A DNA stretch of 64,000 nt from Dehalobacter restrictus DSM 9455 (GCF_000512895.1 NZ_CP007033.1:2777001-2841000); one strand, 5' to 3'; positions 1 through 11,882 are shown, counted from the stretch's first letter. The notes: generated by a model from the letters alone, not told the origin. Translations and numbers: made by a program.

Positions 1-93
1 GCTGCTTTATCTATTAATAATATTACCCGTTGTTGACCGCTCAGGCAATGGGTATTTCCTTTAGATTATTTTGAAAAAAATCAGTAAACCGAC

Positions 94-858
94 CTATGGG
101 ACCAGCAGCTGACGCTTTTCTATAAATTCCCGTATTTTTTGGGCCAATTCGTCCCGCGCTGCGCTCAACGGCAGATAGTGATCCTCATCTTTCCAGTAAA
201 CTGCATCGCAATAGCGGTCTCCGATGTTCTTCTGAATAAATTCACCGCTGGACGGATGGACTGTCCCGTCAGCCATGCTCTGGACCATAAGCGTCGGACA
301 GCTGATTTGGGGCAATTTTCCTTTCATTCGTTCAATGGCTTGGTTTAAAGAAATAAAAGATATCACCGGTACCTGAATATAGGAAAAATGGGGGAGTCCC
401 TCGCTGTTCAGGCTGATCTCAGCGGTTTTATGCGGTTTGCCAACATATTCTATTTTTCCTATCAAGCTTTCGGCCTGATGCAGCTTTTCATCAACATAAA
501 TAATCGGGGCATTGATGGAGACTGCACCGTCGATCCTGCCCTGAGCAGCCAGAGACAGTGCCAGCAATCCGCCCATGGAATGTCCGACGGCAAGGACTTT
601 CTGATACGTTTTCTTTAATTGCTCAGCTGCTTCGGCAACAGCTCGCTCCCAATCCTGCCAGGATGTCTTCTTCAAGTCTTCTATTGAAGTTCCATGGCCG
701 GGAAGAAGCGGGGCCTGGACTGTATATCCCCAATTTTTCAATCTCTCACCAAGTGGCTTCATATCAATCGGGCAGGCTGTAAAGCCGTGAATCAGAAGGA
801 TCGCCGTGCTTCCGCCTGAAAAGTAAAAAGGTTTGGCCAGCTCTTCTCGTGTAAACAT
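94..858 (-). CDS. alpha/beta-hydrolase, carboxylesterase family
   Basis: Small soluble serine hydrolase of the carboxylesterase/monoacylglycerol-lipase type, expected to cleave short acyl esters in the cytoplasm; the natural substrate cannot be told. The oxyanion-hole region (LLIHGFTA), the nucleophile elbow GHSMGG, a late Asp (in ADGTVHP) and the final His (DEDHYLP) form a complete triad. Length of 254 aa is normal for the family. I place the start at the ATG at 858, preceded by GGAAGGGAG, rather than the in-frame GTG five codons upstream that overlaps this ribosome site. It stands alone, separated from hppA by 240 bp that hold the hppA terminator. Confidence 0.85.
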   Translation of the reverse strand: MFTREELAKPFYFSGGSTAILLIHGFTACPIDMKPLGERLKNWGYTVQAPLLPGHGTSIEDLKKTSWQDWERAVAEAAEQLKKTYQKVLAVGHSMGGLLALSLAAQGRIDGAVSINAPIIYVDEKLHQAESLIGKIEYVGKPHKTAEISLNSEGLPHFSYIQVPVISFISLNQAIERMKGKLPQISCPTLMVQSMADGTVHPSSGEFIQKNIGDRYCDAVYWKDEDHYLPLSAARDELAQKIREFIEKRQLLVP

Positions 859-1020
859 GCTTCTCCCTTCCACTTGCCAACATCAGGCAATAATGTCCTT
901 ATCGGTTTATTTAAACAGATTTTTTTGCCGAATGCAATGTCTTTGATTTTATGATGGTAAATTAAGCTTTGATGATAGTCTTAAAGAATAAATAAAAAGA
1001 TTTAAGATAAATAAAATTCA

Positions 1021-1060
1021 TACAAAAATAGAAATGGAGATGCTTTAAAGGCATCTCCAT
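1021..1060 (-). terminator. rho-independent terminator of hppA
   Basis: On the minus strand a perfect 10-bp stem (ATGGAGATGC / GCATCTCCAT, 7-nt loop) is followed by TTTCTATTTTT, 40 bp after the hppA stop. Classic intrinsic terminator. Confidence 0.85.
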
Positions 1061-1099
1061 ATATTTCACTTGAAAACGATGTTTGACGGACCTAACCTC

Positions 1100-3109
1100 T
1101 TAGTGAAGGAAAGGAGCAATGATCAGGGAAATCGTTCCCATAACTTTAATCAAAGCATTCAGGGAAGGACCGGCAGTATCTTTGAACGGATCGCCAACAG
1201 TGTCGCCGATAACAGCTGCAGCGTGAGCAGGAGTCCCCTTGCCGCCATGGTGTCCGGATTCAATATATTTCTTGGCATTGTCCCAGGCCCCGCCGGCGTT
1301 GGCCATGAATACGGCCATCAGGAAGCCGGCAAATGTACCGCCTGCGAGCATTCCACCCATGGCACTCTTGCCTAAAATAAATCCAACAAGTACCGGTGTG
1401 CATACGGCCAGTAAACCAGGAGCGATCATTTGTCTGATTGCCGCTTTGGTCGAAATATCAACGCAGGCCGCATAATCAGGTTTCGCTTTGCCTTCCATCA
1501 GTCCGGGGATTTCTCTGAACTGACGGCGGACTTCAGCAATCATGTCAAACGCAGCTCTTCCGACCGCCTGCATCGCAAAAGCGGAGAACAGGAACGGCAG
1601 GGCAGCACCAATAAATAGACCGATAATCGTCGTCGGCACAAGAATGTCAATGACCTGAAGGTCGGCAAGTTCAGCAAACGCGTTGAACAGAGCCAGCGCG
1701 GTAATTGCAGCTGATCCAATCGCGAAGCCTTTAGCTACGGCAGCTGTGGTATTTCCAACAGCGTCAAGTTTATCTGTTGTTTTACGCACACTCGGATCGA
1801 GTTCAGCCATTTCGGCAATACCGCCGGCATTGTCAGCCACCGGTCCGAAAGAGTCAATCGCAACGATGATTCCCGCTGTGGAAAGCATCGCCATTGCAGC
1901 CATCGCAATGCCATATATACCCGCAACCTGATAAGCCACCAGGATCGCAGCACAAATCGTAATGACCGGCAAAGCTGTACTTTTTAGACCGACAGCCAAA
2001 CCCGTGATGATGTTCGTAGCTGCTCCGGTTTCGGAGGCCTTGGCAATCGACTGGGCCGGTTTCTTTTCATTGGATGTGTAGTACTCCGTGATCAAACCAA
2101 TGATAATATTTACTGCAAGACCGCAGATAATGGCTAAAAATATCCTGTTTGGTGTGAGTACGAGTCCGGATTCTGTGACATAAGTTGCCGGCATCAGCAG
2201 ATGGACTGCGGCAAAAGAACCAATAGCTGTAATCACATTTGTTCCCCAAAGGCCCATGTTCAGAGCCATCTGTGGATTGGCCTTTTCTCCTGTGCGCACA
2301 AAGAAGCTGGCAATAATCGAGGCAAGAATACCGATCGCACCGATAATCAGGAAGATAGACTCCCCAATGCCATGACCGCCGAAGACCGAAAAGCCGATCA
2401 GCATGCCGGAAATGGCGGTTGCAGCATAAGATTCAAACAAGTCGGCACCCATACCTGCTGTATCGCCAACGTTGTCACCGACATTATCAGCAATAACTGC
2501 CGGGTTACGCGGATCATCTTCTGGAATTCCGGCTTCAACCTTCCCTACAAGGTCAGCTCCAACGTCAGCAGCCTTGGTAAAGATACCTCCACCGACACGG
2601 GCAAACAGTGCAATCGCACTTGCGCCAAAAGCAAAGGAGTTGATTGTTTCAGCATCACCAAAGATCATAAACAGCCCGGCAACACCTAACAGACCCAGAC
2701 CAGCCACCGAAAATCCCATAACTGCGCCTGCGCGGAATGACACGCCGAGTGCTTTGTTCAAACTGGTACGGGCAGCTTCTGTTGTACGGGCATTGGCTCT
2801 GGTCGTAATCCCCATGCCGACATAACCTGCAGCACCTGAAGCTACTGCACCAACCAAGAAGGACAGTGGTGCCGCAGCGTTACCTTTTAACGCAAATAAA
2901 GCAATAAAAATAATGATAACAATCGGAATAAGCGTTCTGTATTGACGGTTCAGATAAGCCATCGCGCCGACTTGAATCGCTTTGGAAATTTCTTTCATTT
3001 TGTCATTTCCGGCGCTCTCCTTAAGTACACTTTTTGCAAAAAACAATGCCGCGAGCAGTCCGATAATTCCTGCTCCTACACCCAATAAGGGTATCTGTGA
3101 GAAATCCAT
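1100..3109 (-). CDS. hppA: membrane-bound, ion-pumping pyrophosphatase
   Basis: Hydrolyses cytoplasmic pyrophosphate and couples it to H+ and/or Na+ pumping across the cell membrane. The 669-aa protein is built of about 16 hydrophobic segments. It carries the catalytic signature with the repeated DNVGD motif (in [13 protein letters not shown]) and the C-terminal [16 protein letters not shown]. The segment [10 protein letters not shown] has Ala where K+-independent enzymes have Lys, so by family rules this is a K+-dependent type; whether it moves Na+ or H+ cannot be decided here. The start has a strong site, AGGAGGTAGGA before ATG. It lies downstream of secG and the glycolytic genes and ends in a clear terminator. 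Confidence 0.95.
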   Translation of the reverse strand: MDFSQIPLLGVGAGIIGLLAALFFAKSVLKESAGNDKMKEISKAIQVGAMAYLNRQYRTLIPIVIIIFIALFALKGNAAAPLSFLVGAVASGAAGYVGMGITTRANARTTEAARTSLNKALGVSFRAGAVMGFSVAGLGLLGVAGLFMIFGDAETINSFAFGASAIALFARVGGGIFTKAADVGADLVGKVEAGIPEDDPRNPAVIADNVGDNVGDTAGMGADLFESYAATAISGMLIGFSVFGGHGIGESIFLIIGAIGILASIIASFFVRTGEKANPQMALNMGLWGTNVITAIGSFAAVHLLMPATYVTESGLVLTPNRIFLAIICGLAVNIIIGLITEYYTSNEKKPAQSIAKASETGAATNIITGLAVGLKSTALPVITICAAILVAYQVAGIYGIAMAAMAMLSTAGIIVAIDSFGPVADNAGGIAEMAELDPSVRKTTDKLDAVGNTTAAVAKGFAIGSAAITALALFNAFAELADLQVIDILVPTTIIGLFIGAALPFLFSAFAMQAVGRAAFDMIAEVRRQFREIPGLMEGKAKPDYAACVDISTKAAIRQMIAPGLLAVCTPVLVGFILGKSAMGGMLAGGTFAGFLMAVFMANAGGAWDNAKKYIESGHHGGKGTPAHAAAVIGDTVGDPFKDTAGPSLNALIKVMGTISLIIAPFLH

Positions 3110-3238
3110 TCCTACTACCTCCTAATAAATAACCACACGAAGTATGTTCCACGCAGCCTGGTGTGTTGACCTTATTTCATACCGAATAATCCGCACAATT
3201 GCGGATAAATCTGCAGGGCACGGGATCTTGCTGTTATC

Positions 3239-3469
3239 TTATTTTAAAAACAAGGTCAGCCCTAGTGAACTTACAAGGAACAAAACGGCAAATACAACAC
3301 CAAGTTTGGCGAATAAGCCTTCCTTTCCTTTGGCAGCCTTACCGAAAAATTGCTCACCCGCTCCGGTGATCGAACCGGAAAGACCAGCGCTTTTTCCTGG
3401 CTGCAGCAGAACTGTGGCGATTAACCCGAGAGAACTGATGATCAAAATTACAACGATTGCTATTGTCAT
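3239..3469 (-). CDS. secG: preprotein translocase subunit SecG
   Basis: Small accessory subunit of the SecYEG channel that helps SecA-driven export. The 76-aa protein has the usual two membrane segments (residues about 1-22 and 53-74) joined by a Gly/Ser-rich loop containing LLQPGKSAGLSGSI, the most conserved SecG stretch. Ribosome site GGGAGGTGAAAAT before ATG. It lies between eno and hppA; the eno-secG-(rnr) neighbourhood is common in Firmicutes, but here rnr is absent and hppA follows. Confidence 0.93.
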   Translation of the reverse strand: MTIAIVVILIISSLGLIATVLLQPGKSAGLSGSITGAGEQFFGKAAKGKEGLFAKLGVVFAVLFLVSSLGLTLFLK

Positions 3470-3622
3470 ATTTTCACCTCCCTCAAAGGTTTAAACCGTT
3501 ATTTTACCCGGCTTTAACTATTTACAGCATATGTTTCCCTGGTCGGCATAAAATAGCATGTTTGTCTGATTATGGTCAGTATTGCTATTTTAGCACAGCC
3601 CCAGTGTTGACGCAAGGGAATA

Positions 3623-3637
3623 CGGCCTGAATGGCCG
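3623..3637 (-). terminator. possible weak hairpin after eno
   Basis: A 5-bp GC-rich stem CGGCC-TGAAT-GGCCG sits 50 bp after the eno stop. The following minus-strand sequence (TATTCCC) has no real T-run, so this may not terminate. The rest of the 220 bp between eno and secG shows nothing I can name. Confidence 0.25.
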
Positions 3638-3688
3638 ATTATTGCGGATGGAATGCCCATAGCCGATTGTGGATGGACCCAGGACTGA

Positions 3689-5035
<1,347 letters not shown>

Positions 5036-5059
5036 ACCTGGGTTTGTTTGCCATGGATA

Positions 5060-6610
5060 CTAGTATAAAAGCAAGGATTTACCAGTCATTTCCGCCGGAA
5101 TATCAAGCTTCAGCAACTTCAGCATCGTCGGTGCAATATCGCAGAGACTTCCTCCCTCCCGGAGGGTGCGGTCTTTATACGTATCATTCACCAGAATGAA
5201 CGGTACCTTATTGGTCGTATGCGCTGTAAACGGTGAATTTGTTTCCTGATCAATCATGCACTCGGCATTTCCATGGTCCGAAGTAATTAACACAGTCCCG
5301 CCTTTGGCCTGAACTGCATCAACGATCTTCCCGATACAAACATCGACAGCTTCCAAGGCCTTGACTGCCGCTAGAAGATATCCGGTATGCCCGACCATAT
5401 CGGCGTTAGCAAAATTTAAAACAATTACATCATATTGATCGTCCCGCACTTTGCTAAGCAGGGCCTCGGTGATGCCATAGGCGCTCATTTCCGGCTGCAG
5501 GTTGTAGGTAGGCACTCCCGGTGACGGAATCAGACAGCGGTCTTCTCCATCTTCAGGTTCCTCTATCCCACCATTGAAAAAGAATGTTACATGCGCATAT
5601 TTTTCTGTTTCAGCGATGCGAAGCTGCCTTAGACCTTTGGCTGCCAGAGCCTCGCCAAGTGTATTTTCGAGGTTTTGCGGCGGAAAAACCACCGGACAGT
5701 CAAAGCTGGCATCGTACTCGGTAAGGCAGACATAATGCACCCGGGGACGGTTTGTCCGTATAAAACCTTCAAAATTTTCTTCAATAAACGCCCGGGTAAT
5801 TTCTCTGGCCCGGTCTGCCCGAAAATTAAAGAAAAGCACACTGTCGTCGTCTTCAATTACCGCCACTGGACGGCCTGATTCATCCGTGATTACGGTCGGG
5901 TCAACAAACTCATCGACAATCTTTTTGTCATAAGCATTCTCTACAGCTGCCAGAGCATTACAGGCCATCGGCCCCTCTCCGGCTACAAGGGCTTTATATG
6001 CTTTCTCGACTCTGTCCCAGCGCTTATCCCTGTCCATCACATAATAACGCCCACTAACTGTAGCAATTTTTCCTCTGCCAAGCTGTTTCAGTTTATTTTC
6101 CAGCTGCCGGATAAATTCCTTGGCGCTTTGGGGAAGAACATCTCTGCCGTCAAGAACCGGATGAATATAAAGCTTCTCTACACCGGCCTCAACCGCCATG
6201 TCCAGTAATGCAAACAAATGACGGATATGGGAATGGACACCACCGTCCGAAAGCAGCCCCAGCAAGTGAAAAGCTTTTCCGGAATCCCTGGCTCGGGTCA
6301 TTGCTTCGTGCAGCACTTCATTCTTGACAAGGTCTCCTTCGTCCATTGCCTTGAAGATCCGTGTCAGTTCCTGATAGACGACCCGGCCGGCGCCAATGTT
6401 TAAGTGGCCGACCTCCGAATTGCCCATTTGTCCTTCCGGCAATCCCACTGCAGCACCCGAAGCGTTAAGCAGCGTATGTGGATAACTTTCCTGCAAACGG
6501 GAAAAATTCGGGATCTTTGCAAGCAGCGTTGCATTTCCATTCTTTTCTTTGCTACAGCCCCAACCGTCCAGGATCATCAGCAGGAGCGGCCTCCCTGTTG
6601 CCTCGGACAT
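5060..6610 (-). CDS. gpmI: 2,3-bisphosphoglycerate-independent phosphoglycerate mutase
   Basis: Mn2+-dependent alkaline-phosphatase-superfamily enzyme interconverting 3- and 2-phosphoglycerate. Metal and phosphoserine motifs are intact: LILDGWG-like start (LMILDGWG), the catalytic Ser in GNSEVGHLNIGAGRV, DGRDVLP, the ADM VGHTG region and ITSDHGNAE. About 516 aa, normal. The ATG at 6610 is preceded by GAGGTGA; an in-frame GTG at 6619 overlaps the tpiA stop and is less likely. Tightly coupled to tpiA upstream and followed by eno. Confidence 0.96.
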   Translation of the reverse strand: MSEATGRPLLLMILDGWGCSKEKNGNATLLAKIPNFSRLQESYPHTLLNASGAAVGLPEGQMGNSEVGHLNIGAGRVVYQELTRIFKAMDEGDLVKNEVLHEAMTRARDSGKAFHLLGLLSDGGVHSHIRHLFALLDMAVEAGVEKLYIHPVLDGRDVLPQSAKEFIRQLENKLKQLGRGKIATVSGRYYVMDRDKRWDRVEKAYKALVAGEGPMACNALAAVENAYDKKIVDEFVDPTVITDESGRPVAVIEDDDSVLFFNFRADRAREITRAFIEENFEGFIRTNRPRVHYVCLTEYDASFDCPVVFPPQNLENTLGEALAAKGLRQLRIAETEKYAHVTFFFNGGIEEPEDGEDRCLIPSPGVPTYNLQPEMSAYGITEALLSKVRDDQYDVIVLNFANADMVGHTGYLLAAVKALEAVDVCIGKIVDAVQAKGGTVLITSDHGNAECMIDQETNSPFTAHTTNKVPFILVNDTYKDRTLREGGSLCDIAPTMLKLLKLDIPAEMTGKSLLLY

Positions 6611-6615
6611 CAAAA

Positions 6616-7380
6616 TCACCTCACGCTGCCAATCAGTTCAGTAAATCCAAGGAAGTCCAGACTTGCTCCACCGACCAGCGCGCCATCAATATCCGGCTGA
6701 TCCATCAGTTCGGCGATATTGGAAGCCTTGACACTTCCACCGTATAAAATTCGTATTTCCTGAGCGGCTTCAGCGGCGAGCCTCGCCAGGGTGGCACGGA
6801 TTGCGGCACACATTTCCTGGGCATCCTGCGGAGATGCTGTCCTGCCTGTTCCGATAGCCCAAATGGGTTCATATGCAACAACAATCTTTCTGATTTCTTC
6901 GGGACTCAACTCCCTGAGGGCATTCTCAACCTGCCCTTGTACAAAGACTAGGGCCTGACCTGCTTCTCTCAAAGCCAGGTTTTCACCAACACACAGAATT
7001 GGCGTCAGTCCAAAGTCCAGTGCGGTCTTGACTTTTTTTGCTATAAGCGCGTCATCTTCTTTAAAATATTCCCTGCGTTCCGAGTGGCCGATAATCACAT
7101 AGGTACAGGCTAGCTCTGTCAGCATAAGTGGCGATATCTCCCCGGTATACGCACCCTGTGTCTCATAATACATATTTTGGGCGCCAATATGGATGATGCT
7201 CTCTTCAAGTTCATCCTTTAAGGCTGCCAGCGCAGTAAACGGCGCACAAATTACCATTTCCGCGTTTGTTCCATTTTCCAGTTTCTCCAAACTTTCCAAC
7301 AGTCCCGCGGCAAAATCTTTGGCTTCCTGCACCGTCTTATACATCTTCCAATTACCTGCAATGATCGGCTTTCTTGTCAT
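6616..7380 (-). CDS. tpiA: triosephosphate isomerase
   Basis: Interconverts dihydroxyacetone phosphate and glyceraldehyde 3-phosphate. The 254-aa TIM barrel has the N-terminal GNWKMYK with the catalytic Lys, the His motif IIGHSERREYF, the catalytic Glu in AYEPIWAIGTG, and the phosphate loop ILYGGSVK. Start supported by GGAGGGG eight bases before ATG. Second gene of the glycolytic operon, 130 bp after pgk, and its stop abuts gpmI. Confidence 0.97.
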   Translation of the reverse strand: MTRKPIIAGNWKMYKTVQEAKDFAAGLLESLEKLENGTNAEMVICAPFTALAALKDELEESIIHIGAQNMYYETQGAYTGEISPLMLTELACTYVIIGHSERREYFKEDDALIAKKVKTALDFGLTPILCVGENLALREAGQALVFVQGQVENALRELSPEEIRKIVVAYEPIWAIGTGRTASPQDAQEMCAAIRATLARLAAEAAQEIRILYGGSVKASNIAELMDQPDIDGALVGGASLDFLGFTELIGSVR

Positions 7381-7512
7381 CAGAGACCCCTCCCATAGCT
7401 TTTTTATCTGTAATATATTCCTATGCCTGATATTTTTATATCTTATTTTGTGATATTCATATCTCGTAGACTGATTCTTTAAATTCCGCTAATACCTGAA
7501 ATTGAGTCAATT

Positions 7513-8706
7513 TCAGTTTTCAGTTTTTTCTTTTAGTACTGCTACACCCGGCAGAATCTTTCCTTCCAGGAATTCGAGCGAAGCGCCCCCTCCGGTAGAA
7601 ATATGCGTCATTTTTTCTGCCACACCTACTTTTTCCACAGCAGCAACAGAGTCCCCACCTCCGACAATCGTTGTTCCCTGGCATCCAGCCAGCGCCAGCG
7701 CGATTTGTTCCGTGCCCCGCGCAAAGTTTTCCATTTCAAATACGCCCATCGGGCCGTTCCATATGACAGTCTTCGCAGGCAAAATCGCCTCTGCAAATAA
7801 TTCAGCACTTGCCGGGCCAATATCCAAAGCCATTTCTTCCGGAAGAATGTTGGAGACCTCTGTAACTCTGAACGGGGCGTCCGCTTTGAACTCCAGCGTA
7901 ACGACTACATCCTGCGGGAGCATTAATTTTACGCCGGTACTTTCGGCCTGCCGGAGAAGTTCGGCGGCCAGTTCCACCTTGTCCTCTTCAATCAGTGATT
8001 TCCCGACTTCCAGCCCCTGGGCCTTCAGGAACGTATTGGCCATCCCGCCTCCGATGATCAGAACATCCACCTTTTTCAGCAGATTTTCTATGACACCGAT
8101 TTTATCACTGACCTTCGCTCCACCAATAATCGCAGCAAATGCTCTGGTTGGCTGACCGAGCACCTGGCCAAGGATGTCCACTTCTTTTTTCATCAAGAAT
8201 CCGGCATAAGCAGGTATATGTTGGGCTATCCCTTCAGTTGAGGCATGTGCCCGGTGCGCCGCTCCAAACGCGTCATTCACGTAGATATCGGCTAAGCCGG
8301 CCAGGCTGCGTGCAAAATCAGGGTCATTCTTTTCCTCTTCCTCATGAAATCTGACATTTTCCAGAAGCAAAACCTGCCCATCTTCCATATATTCAACCAG
8401 CGCTGCAACCTTGGGCCCGATACAATCAGGAGCGAGCTTCACTTCGGTGTCCAACAGAATGCTTAAATGGGCTGCTGCAGGTGCCAGTGAATATTTGGGA
8501 TTGACTTTGCCTTTGGGTCTTCCGAGGTGGGAAGCCAAAATGACTTTAGCACCGTTTTCTTTCAGATAACGAATCGTCGGAAGTGCAGCCCTGATTCTGG
8601 TATCATCCGTAATATTTTGCTGATCGTCCATCGGCACATTAAAATCCACGCGTACGAAAACACGCTTTCCCTTTACGTCTATTTCATCGATTCCGATTTT
8701 ATTCAT
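7513..8706 (-). CDS. pgk: phosphoglycerate kinase
   Basis: Substrate-level ATP formation from 1,3-bisphosphoglycerate. About 397 aa with RVDFNVP, the SHLGRPKG helix, the hinge region and the nucleotide motif [11 protein letters not shown] near the C terminus. I place the start at 8706, where AGGGAG sits eight bases before ATG; an upstream in-frame ATG at 8733 adds nine charged, non-conserved residues and lacks a site. First gene of the cluster. The usual upstream partners cggR and gap are not here: instead the trkH terminator precedes it, so gap must be elsewhere. Confidence 0.96.
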   Translation of the reverse strand: MNKIGIDEIDVKGKRVFVRVDFNVPMDDQQNITDDTRIRAALPTIRYLKENGAKVILASHLGRPKGKVNPKYSLAPAAAHLSILLDTEVKLAPDCIGPKVAALVEYMEDGQVLLLENVRFHEEEEKNDPDFARSLAGLADIYVNDAFGAAHRAHASTEGIAQHIPAYAGFLMKKEVDILGQVLGQPTRAFAAIIGGAKVSDKIGVIENLLKKVDVLIIGGGMANTFLKAQGLEVGKSLIEEDKVELAAELLRQAESTGVKLMLPQDVVVTLEFKADAPFRVTEVSNILPEEMALDIGPASAELFAEAILPAKTVIWNGPMGVFEMENFARGTEQIALALAGCQGTTIVGGGDSVAAVEKVGVAEKMTHISTGGGASLEFLEGKILPGVAVLKEKTEN

Positions 8707-8818
8707 CGTTATATCTCCCTCTTTTTCTTTCATATGTTTGGAGAACAGGTTTAGTTTCCCTTTTCCCTTATTTTCTTATTCGGTCGTATGCTCAGAATAT
8801 CATTTCCCGGATTCCTTC

Positions 8819-8832
8819 TGTTCAAATGAACA
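8819..8832. promoter_or_regulatory. palindrome TGTTCA-AA-TGAACA upstream of pgk
   Basis: A perfect 6-2-6 palindrome about 115 bp before the pgk start. On the minus strand its right arm contains TTGAAC, followed 17 bp later by TGATAT, a weak sigma-A-like pair. It could be an operator over the pgk promoter. No regulator family is assigned. Confidence 0.35.
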
Positions 8833-8944
8833 TATTTGTTTGTTTTTATGTTTTATTTTAACATGTTTTTGTTTGTTTGCGCATGTTTTTTTCATTAGGC
8901 AATTCATATTCACAGAATCTTCGTTCGGCATTAGGCCACCATCA

Positions 8945-8970
8945 AAAAAACTGGCCGTAGCCAGTTTTTT
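8945..8970 (-). terminator. terminator of the trkA-trkH unit
   Basis: An 11-bp perfect stem (AAAAAACTGGC / GCCAGTTTTTT, CGTA loop) ten bases after the trkH stop. The T-run works in both directions, so it also isolates pgk. Confidence 0.85.
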
Positions 8971-8979
8971 GAGATAAGC

Positions 8980-10434
8980 TTACCAGCTTTTTTTCGATTT
9001 CCAAAACTCCGGCGTTAGAAAGACCAGCAGGGTAAAGAGTTCCAGCCTGCCCAGCAGCATACACGCTGTCAAAACAATTTTCCCGAAAGGTTCGATCGGT
9101 GCATAGGTAAACATCGGTCCGACGGCGCCAAACCCTGGTCCAACGTTGCTGAGATTCGCAATAACTGCCGACATCGCATCAAAAGGCTCCAGACCTGTAC
9201 CGGCCAAAAGAATAGACCCGATAGCAAATGTCAGGAAGTAAACGAAGAAAAACCGTCCCACATTACTCAGCACTGTCGTGTCAATTACTTTATCCTGAAC
9301 AACAATATTGATTACCAGGCGTGGATGGATCGCTTGTCTGAGCTGAGCCAGACCCATTTTGACCAATAAGATCACTCTGGACACTTTTAAACCACCGGCA
9401 GTGGATCCGGCACTCGCGCCGATGAACATTAAAAAAAATAAAATCAATTTCGCCAGCCCCGACCACTGGTCAAAATCAGTAGATGCAAATCCGGTAGTCG
9501 TCATCAGCGTTACCACTTGAAAGACGGAATGTCTCAGAGCAGCAAGTGATCCCCAGCCCTGCTGGATGACAAGTGAACCGGTGATAATGAGCGTAGACAC
9601 AACAACTATTAAAAAATAATATTTCAATTCCGTATCTTTGAGCGGACGCAAAGAACGTTTCCGCCAAGCCTGGACGAAAAGACTGAAGTTTGAACCTGCG
9701 ATAAACATGAAAATGGTCACAACAAGCTCAATAGGGAAAGAATTGTAGGCAGCAATACTTGCCGAGCGCGTGGAGAAGCCACCTGTCGCCACAGTGGCAA
9801 AGGCATGGTTCACCGCATCAAAAAGGGACATCCCCGCGAACAACAGCAGCACAATCGTCGCCACTGTAAGCCCTGCGTAGATCCCCCAGAGAATCAGCGC
9901 AGTATCTTTGATTCTCGGAACAATCTTCTCGGAAATCGGTCCAGGGACTTCGGAGTTAAAGATGTGGACTGCCCCAATGCCAAGGTTCGGGAGGAGTACA
10001 ATAAACATCACGATGATCCCCATCCCGCCCATCCAGTGGGTCAGGCTGCGCCAGAAAAGAATACTCCTGGGCAGAACCTCCAGATTACTCAATACGCTTG
10101 ATCCCGTCGTTGTCAGGCCGGAAACCACTTCGAATAACGCATCAATATAGGTTGGAACGACGCCGGAAATAATAAAAGGCAGCGCCCCAAACAGCGACGC
10201 AAAAATCCAGGCTCCCCCGACAACTGCAAAGCCTTCCCGCACGCTAATTTTGCCTTCAACTTTTCCATGGAAGCGCATAACTGTTCCGACAATGACGGTA
10301 ATGCAAAAAGAAATTAGAAAAGCCCAGCCGACCTTCTCTTGAAAGAACAGCGCAACAGCAATCGGAATAACCATGGCAAAACTGTAGGCAATCAAGAACC
10401 TTCCCAAGATATTTTCCAGCAGCGTAAAATTCAT
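8980..10434 (-). CDS. trkH: potassium uptake protein, TrkH/KtrB family
   Basis: Membrane ion channel subunit of the Trk/Ktr K+ uptake system. The 484-aa protein shows the four M1-P-M2 repeats of the family, with selectivity-filter-like turns such as LTTTGSSVL, ATGGFSTRS, MTTTGFAST and NLSNVGPGFG. Followed by a terminator and preceded by trkA only 15 bp upstream, its NAD-binding gating partner. Whether it transports K+ with Na+ or H+ is not visible. Confidence 0.93.
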   Translation of the reverse strand: MNFTLLENILGRFLIAYSFAMVIPIAVALFFQEKVGWAFLISFCITVIVGTVMRFHGKVEGKISVREGFAVVGGAWIFASLFGALPFIISGVVPTYIDALFEVVSGLTTTGSSVLSNLEVLPRSILFWRSLTHWMGGMGIIVMFIVLLPNLGIGAVHIFNSEVPGPISEKIVPRIKDTALILWGIYAGLTVATIVLLLFAGMSLFDAVNHAFATVATGGFSTRSASIAAYNSFPIELVVTIFMFIAGSNFSLFVQAWRKRSLRPLKDTELKYYFLIVVVSTLIITGSLVIQQGWGSLAALRHSVFQVVTLMTTTGFASTDFDQWSGLAKLILFFLMFIGASAGSTAGGLKVSRVILLVKMGLAQLRQAIHPRLVINIVVQDKVIDTTVLSNVGRFFFVYFLTFAIGSILLAGTGLEPFDAMSAVIANLSNVGPGFGAVGPMFTYAPIEPFGKIVLTACMLLGRLELFTLLVFLTPEFWKSKKSW

Positions 10435-10449
10435 GATCCTGATTCTCCG

Positions 10450-11781
10450 TTAAAAGAATTTATTGACCTTAATGATCGTATCAGGCAGTGCAAAGATTAT
10501 CACCTGGTCACCGGGCATCAGAACAGATTCACCGTTTGGCACGTAAACCCGACCTTGATGCAGGACTGCTCCAACCAGACAATTGTAGGGAAACCTGACC
10601 TCTTTCAGCTTCTTGCCGGCAACTTTGGACGTCGGAGATATGCCGATTTCCATAGCCTGCGCTTTGGCGCCTTCCAGCAGAGCCACGGAAATAAATTTAC
10701 CCCTGCGGACCTGGCTCAGAATAAAACCGGCTGTGATCAATCTTGGCGATAAGACAGAATCCACGCCTACCTTTTCCATCAGGGGAATATACTCCGTTCT
10801 TCCTACCCGGCAAATTGTTTTCTGGGCGCCCAGATCTTTGGCCATCAGGGCCAGAAGCAGATTCAGCTTATCGTCATCTGTCAGACAGACTACGGCATCG
10901 GCATCTCCGACCCCTTCTTCCATCAGCAGATCGACATCGGTTCCCTCTCCGCAGTACACAGTTCCCTTTTTGAGGCTTTTGGCCAAAGCCTGACACCGTT
11001 CCGGATTCTTGTCGATCACCTTGACGATCATACCTGCCTTTTCGAGCAGAACGGCCAGATTGCGGCCAATTCGGCCGGCTCCAATGAGCATGACTTTCTT
11101 GACCGGGACCATCTTTTCGGTAAACTCATCCTGGATCTCATTTAAAGCTTGCGGATCGCCGACAAGAAAAACATTGTCGCTTGGCTTCAGCATCTCCGCG
11201 CCGTTCGGTATAATCATCCTGTTTTTACGCAGGATACCAACAATCAAAATATCTTTCGGAAGATCCAGTTCGGAAATCGGGATATTTGTATGCGGTGATT
11301 CTGGCCGGATCCTTACTTCCAACAACCTGACTTTACCATCGGCAAAGTCCTCGACCTCCAGTGCTGCCGGAATGAATAAGATCCTGCTTATTTCAACCGC
11401 GGTAACATGTTCAGGGTTAATCGTCAGATCGATCCCCAAAGAACGATGGAATTCGGCTTCCTCTTTACCAATATATTCGCTATTGCGGATTCGGGCGATT
11501 GTTTGATGTATTCCAGCCTGTTTCGCTGCCATACACGCCACCATGTTCACTTCATCACTGTCGGTGACAGCAATCATCAAGTCTGCCGACCGGACATCCG
11601 CGTTCATCAAGACCCTGGGGCTCGCTCCATTCCCTTGAATAGTCATGACGTCAAGGCTGTTCTGGATAATATTCCGGCGTGTTTCATCTTCCTCAATAAC
11701 AATGACATCATGGTCTTCATCAACGAGGTACTGCGCCAGACTAAAACCAACCTTTCCAGCTCCCACAATGACTACCCGCAC
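10450..11781 (-). CDS. trkA: Trk system potassium uptake protein TrkA
   Basis: Cytoplasmic regulatory subunit that gates TrkH in response to NAD(H) and nucleotides. Two tandem RCK units: Rossmann motifs GAGKVGFSLA at the N terminus and GAGRIGRNLA near residue 230, each followed by a TrkA-C domain. I start it at the GTG at 11781, preceded by GGAGGGG, giving MRVVIVGAGK; the longer frame to 11829 would include the promoter's -10 box. It has its own sigma-A promoter and forms a two-gene unit with trkH. Confidence 0.94.
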   Translation of the reverse strand: MRVVIVGAGKVGFSLAQYLVDEDHDVIVIEEDETRRNIIQNSLDVMTIQGNGASPRVLMNADVRSADLMIAVTDSDEVNMVACMAAKQAGIHQTIARIRNSEYIGKEEAEFHRSLGIDLTINPEHVTAVEISRILFIPAALEVEDFADGKVRLLEVRIRPESPHTNIPISELDLPKDILIVGILRKNRMIIPNGAEMLKPSDNVFLVGDPQALNEIQDEFTEKMVPVKKVMLIGAGRIGRNLAVLLEKAGMIVKVIDKNPERCQALAKSLKKGTVYCGEGTDVDLLMEEGVGDADAVVCLTDDDKLNLLLALMAKDLGAQKTICRVGRTEYIPLMEKVGVDSVLSPRLITAGFILSQVRRGKFISVALLEGAKAQAMEIGISPTSKVAGKKLKEVRFPYNCLVGAVLHQGRVYVPNGESVLMPGDQVIIFALPDTIIKVNKFF

Positions 11782-11817
11782 GTTAACCCCTCCGGTTCCT
11801 ATTACTGTTTTAGAGCT

Positions 11818-11846
11818 ACAATATAGCACAAACCAAAGATTTTCAA
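11818..11846 (-). promoter_or_regulatory. sigma-A promoter of trkA-trkH
   Basis: On the minus strand TTGAAA (11841-11846) and TATTGT (11818-11823) are separated by exactly 17 bp, about 35 bp before the trkA GTG start. Confidence 0.65.
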
Positions 11847-11882
11847 CAGTGTTTTCTCATAATTTGTGAAATTAATTTGCAT

